Assembly: GCA_963511305.1 (NCBI GenBank)
Contig: CAUPIJ010000022.1
Location: 1 to 32,318, forward strand
DNA: 32,318 nt
Origin: Propionimicrobium sp963511305
GTDB taxonomy: Bacteria; Actinomycetota; Actinomycetes; Propionibacteriales; Propionibacteriaceae
Direction: 5' to 3'
The position numbers and the translations under genes were made by a program. Shown here one piece after another: positions 31,205 to 32,318 of this stretch. Numbering within the stretch: the first letter of the stretch is position 1; each line of letters opens with the position of its first letter. Below the pieces are notes generated by a model. That model ran no database searches and was not told the DNA's origin. It worked only from the letters and a program-made list of their open reading frames with translations.

Positions 31205-32206
31205 TTAATTATTTAATTTTCTTACTGAAGCTCTCGCAATCAACCTCATCGGCAGCACAACACTTCTGTAGGTTCTTCCATGAAATTGGGAGATTAATGC
31301 TTGCAAAGCAGCGCTCGCCATTTCACTTATTGGTTGACTAACAGACGTTAATCCAGGCGAAAACCAATCACATAAAGGTATGTCATCAAAACCGATAACT
31401 GACAAATCTTTTGGAATTTCTAAATTAGATTCTCTTGCGGCATTAATTAAGCCAATAGCGACTATGTCTGAGCAAGCAAAAACAGCATTTACAGGTACTT
31501 TACGATTGATAATATTGGGTAACACTGAAGCGCCGAAGGCATTGCTGTAAGGTCCGCGGAATATTAAATCTTCATCGCATTCTACACCGTGGTAATTCAT
31601 GGCTTTACGGAAGCCAATCTCGCGCTGTTCAGCAGAGAATAAGCCGACTGGCCCACCGACAAAAGCAATATTTTTGTGACCGTTGACTAATAGATGGTTC
31701 GTGGCTTGATAAGCCCCATTTTTATTTCCTGACACAACATACGGAACTCTTTTAGCTGTTTTACTACTAAAAACAATCTCATCTACCATCACAAATGGTT
31801 TATTTATTTTTGCTACATCTATTAGATCATCTAACAAATTATTACCAATGTATAAAATTCCGTGAATTGATTCATCATTCAAAACTTCATCCAGGATGGA
31901 CAATTCACTCGACAGAACACCACCAGTTAAACGGATCGAAATTTTCTTTTTTTCAACTTTTCCAACACTTACAATTTCATCAGCCAAATAAGCGAAAAAC
32001 GGATTAGTCAAAGATGGGATCAACAACACAACTGAATCTAATCTAGGGTCATTTTTAACCTTAGGACGCCAGCCAACCTCAGCAATAGCATTATTTATTC
32101 TCTCCGACGTATCCGCAGTAACCTTCAATTCGCCTTTTACATACCTGGACACGGTCGAGGTAGATACTCCCGCTACTCTTGCCACCTCTCGCAGTGACGA
32201 CCCCAT
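31205..32206 (-). CDS. LacI-family transcriptional regulator (AT-rich)
   Basis: A 333-residue LacI regulator: helix-turn-helix with hinge (SLREVARVAGVSTSTVSRYVKGE, residues 4-26) and a sugar-binding domain with VVLLIPSLTNPFFA, FVGGPVGLFSAEQREIGF, and LSVIGFDDIPLCDWFSPGLTSVSQP. GGGAAG lies about ten bases before the ATG. It is markedly AT-rich beside ribokinase, with many Lys/Asn/Ile codons ending in A or T, suggesting recent transfer. It is transcribed toward rbsK and diverges from the gene at the right edge. The two tandem palindromes in between are likely its operators, so it probably controls the divergent gene and its own transcript with rbsK. Confidence 0.9.
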   Translation of the reverse strand: MGSSLREVARVAGVSTSTVSRYVKGELKVTADTSERINNAIAEVGWRPKVKNDPRLDSVVLLIPSLTNPFFAYLADEIVSVGKVEKKKISIRLTGGVLSSELSILDEVLNDESIHGILYIGNNLLDDLIDVAKINKPFVMVDEIVFSSKTAKRVPYVVSGNKNGAYQATNHLLVNGHKNIAFVGGPVGLFSAEQREIGFRKAMNYHGVECDEDLIFRGPYSNAFGASVLPNIINRKVPVNAVFACSDIVAIGLINAARESNLEIPKDLSVIGFDDIPLCDWFSPGLTSVSQPISEMASAALQALISQFHGRTYRSVVLPMRLIARASVRKLNN

Positions 32207-32256
32207 AAAAATCTATCTTCCCGGTCTCTTGTAATTTCAAAATTAATCATATACTA

Positions 32257-32294
32257 TGACAACATTCGTTGCGTAACGTTGCGCAACATTGTCA
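32257..32294. promoter_or_regulatory. Tandem LacI-type operators with flanking inverted repeat
   Basis: Two abutting decamers, GTTGCGTAAC (32268-32277) and GTTGCGCAAC (32278-32287), the second a perfect palindrome with central CG as LacI-family operators usually have. They are flanked symmetrically by TGACAA (32257-32262) and TTGTCA (32289-32294). The cluster ends just before the ribosome binding site of the right-edge gene, where a bound repressor would block its transcription. Confidence 0.6.
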
Positions 32295-32305
32295 AAGGAG
32301 ACGAT

Positions 32306-32318
32306 GTGTCAAAAGTAT
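32306..32318 (+). CDS. Start of a divergent gene cut by window edge
   Basis: AAAGGAG (32294-32300) followed after five bases by GTG-TCA-AAA-GTA suggests translation of a protein beginning MSKV. An ATG at 32304 is only three bases from the site and less likely. Nothing can be said of the product. Its position divergent from LacI and near ribokinase suggests a sugar transport or catabolic gene. Confidence 0.4.

Noticed and set aside
1..32318. tRNA, rRNA, CRISPR arrays, transposases, integrases or att sites
   Set aside because: Looked for in gaps between genes on both strands; nothing recognisable was found.

Overview
The window looks like a member of the Propionibacteriaceae (Actinobacteria). 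The strongest clue is the left-edge fragment, which reads residue for residue like the 5S subunit of the propionibacterial methylmalonyl-CoA carboxyltransferase (Asp23 and Lys184 fall at the family positions). Actinobacterial-style secreted proteins, a class E-like sortase fold and moderately high GC in the housekeeping part agree. A low-GC member such as Propionimicrobium is a guess from memory, not something the sequence proves.

Layout. 1-691: start of a universal stress protein and a 5S gene that loses homology after about residue 196. 903-13180: a carbohydrate-acid region, AT-rich as far as about 11.3 kb. It holds a GntR/FCD regulator, a five-gene minus-strand operon (ACS-type MFS transporter, DUF1537 acid-sugar kinase, PdxA2-type dehydrogenase, RpiB-type isomerase, TIM-type isomerase), a divergent SorC regulator, a second minus-strand operon (TIM-barrel sugar isomerase/epimerase, 3-hydroxyacyl-dehydrogenase-family enzyme, second ACS-type MFS transporter) and a DhaK-DhaL fusion kinase. 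13475-16151: a zinc-less TAG glycosylase and ilvD. 16233-19756: LacI regulator, sugar porter and fructokinase. 19830-22413: two compact penicillin-recognising-type serine hydrolases flanking a Pro/Gln-rich membrane protein. 22478-29094: class II fructose-bisphosphate aldolase, a small membrane protein, and a minus-strand run of spermidine-synthase-like protein, catalytically altered sortase, pyrE, lemA, a SpoU methyltransferase and a MalY-type aminotransferase. 29421-32318: an RpiR regulator with an in-frame stop, ribokinase, an AT-rich LacI regulator and the first codons of a divergent gene.

How the genes fit together. The first operon is a convincing tetronate (D-threonate/D-erythronate) pathway: uptake, 4-phosphorylation, C3 oxidation with decarboxylation to dihydroxyacetone phosphate. 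Its two isomerases carry signatures of the erythrulose-phosphate isomerases (LerI/EryH and DerI/EryI types) rather than ordinary TpiA and RpiB. The DhaK-DhaL fusion resembles L-/D-erythrulose kinases and shares a perfect 12-bp palindrome, ATCCTATAGGAT, with the promoter of the second operon. I therefore infer a second branch: an acid sugar is taken up, oxidised at C3 by the 3-hydroxyacyl-dehydrogenase-family enzyme, converted with help from the TIM-barrel enzyme to erythrulose, phosphorylated, and isomerised by the two isomerases of the first operon to erythrose 4-phosphate. The second operon also has a leader that can fold as a pseudoknot plus a Shine-Dalgarno-masking hairpin. This composite C4/C5 acid-sugar system is the best candidate for something undescribed; the sortase lacking both catalytic His and Cys is the next.

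Base-composition remarks are by eye. No tRNA, rRNA, CRISPR array or transposase was seen.
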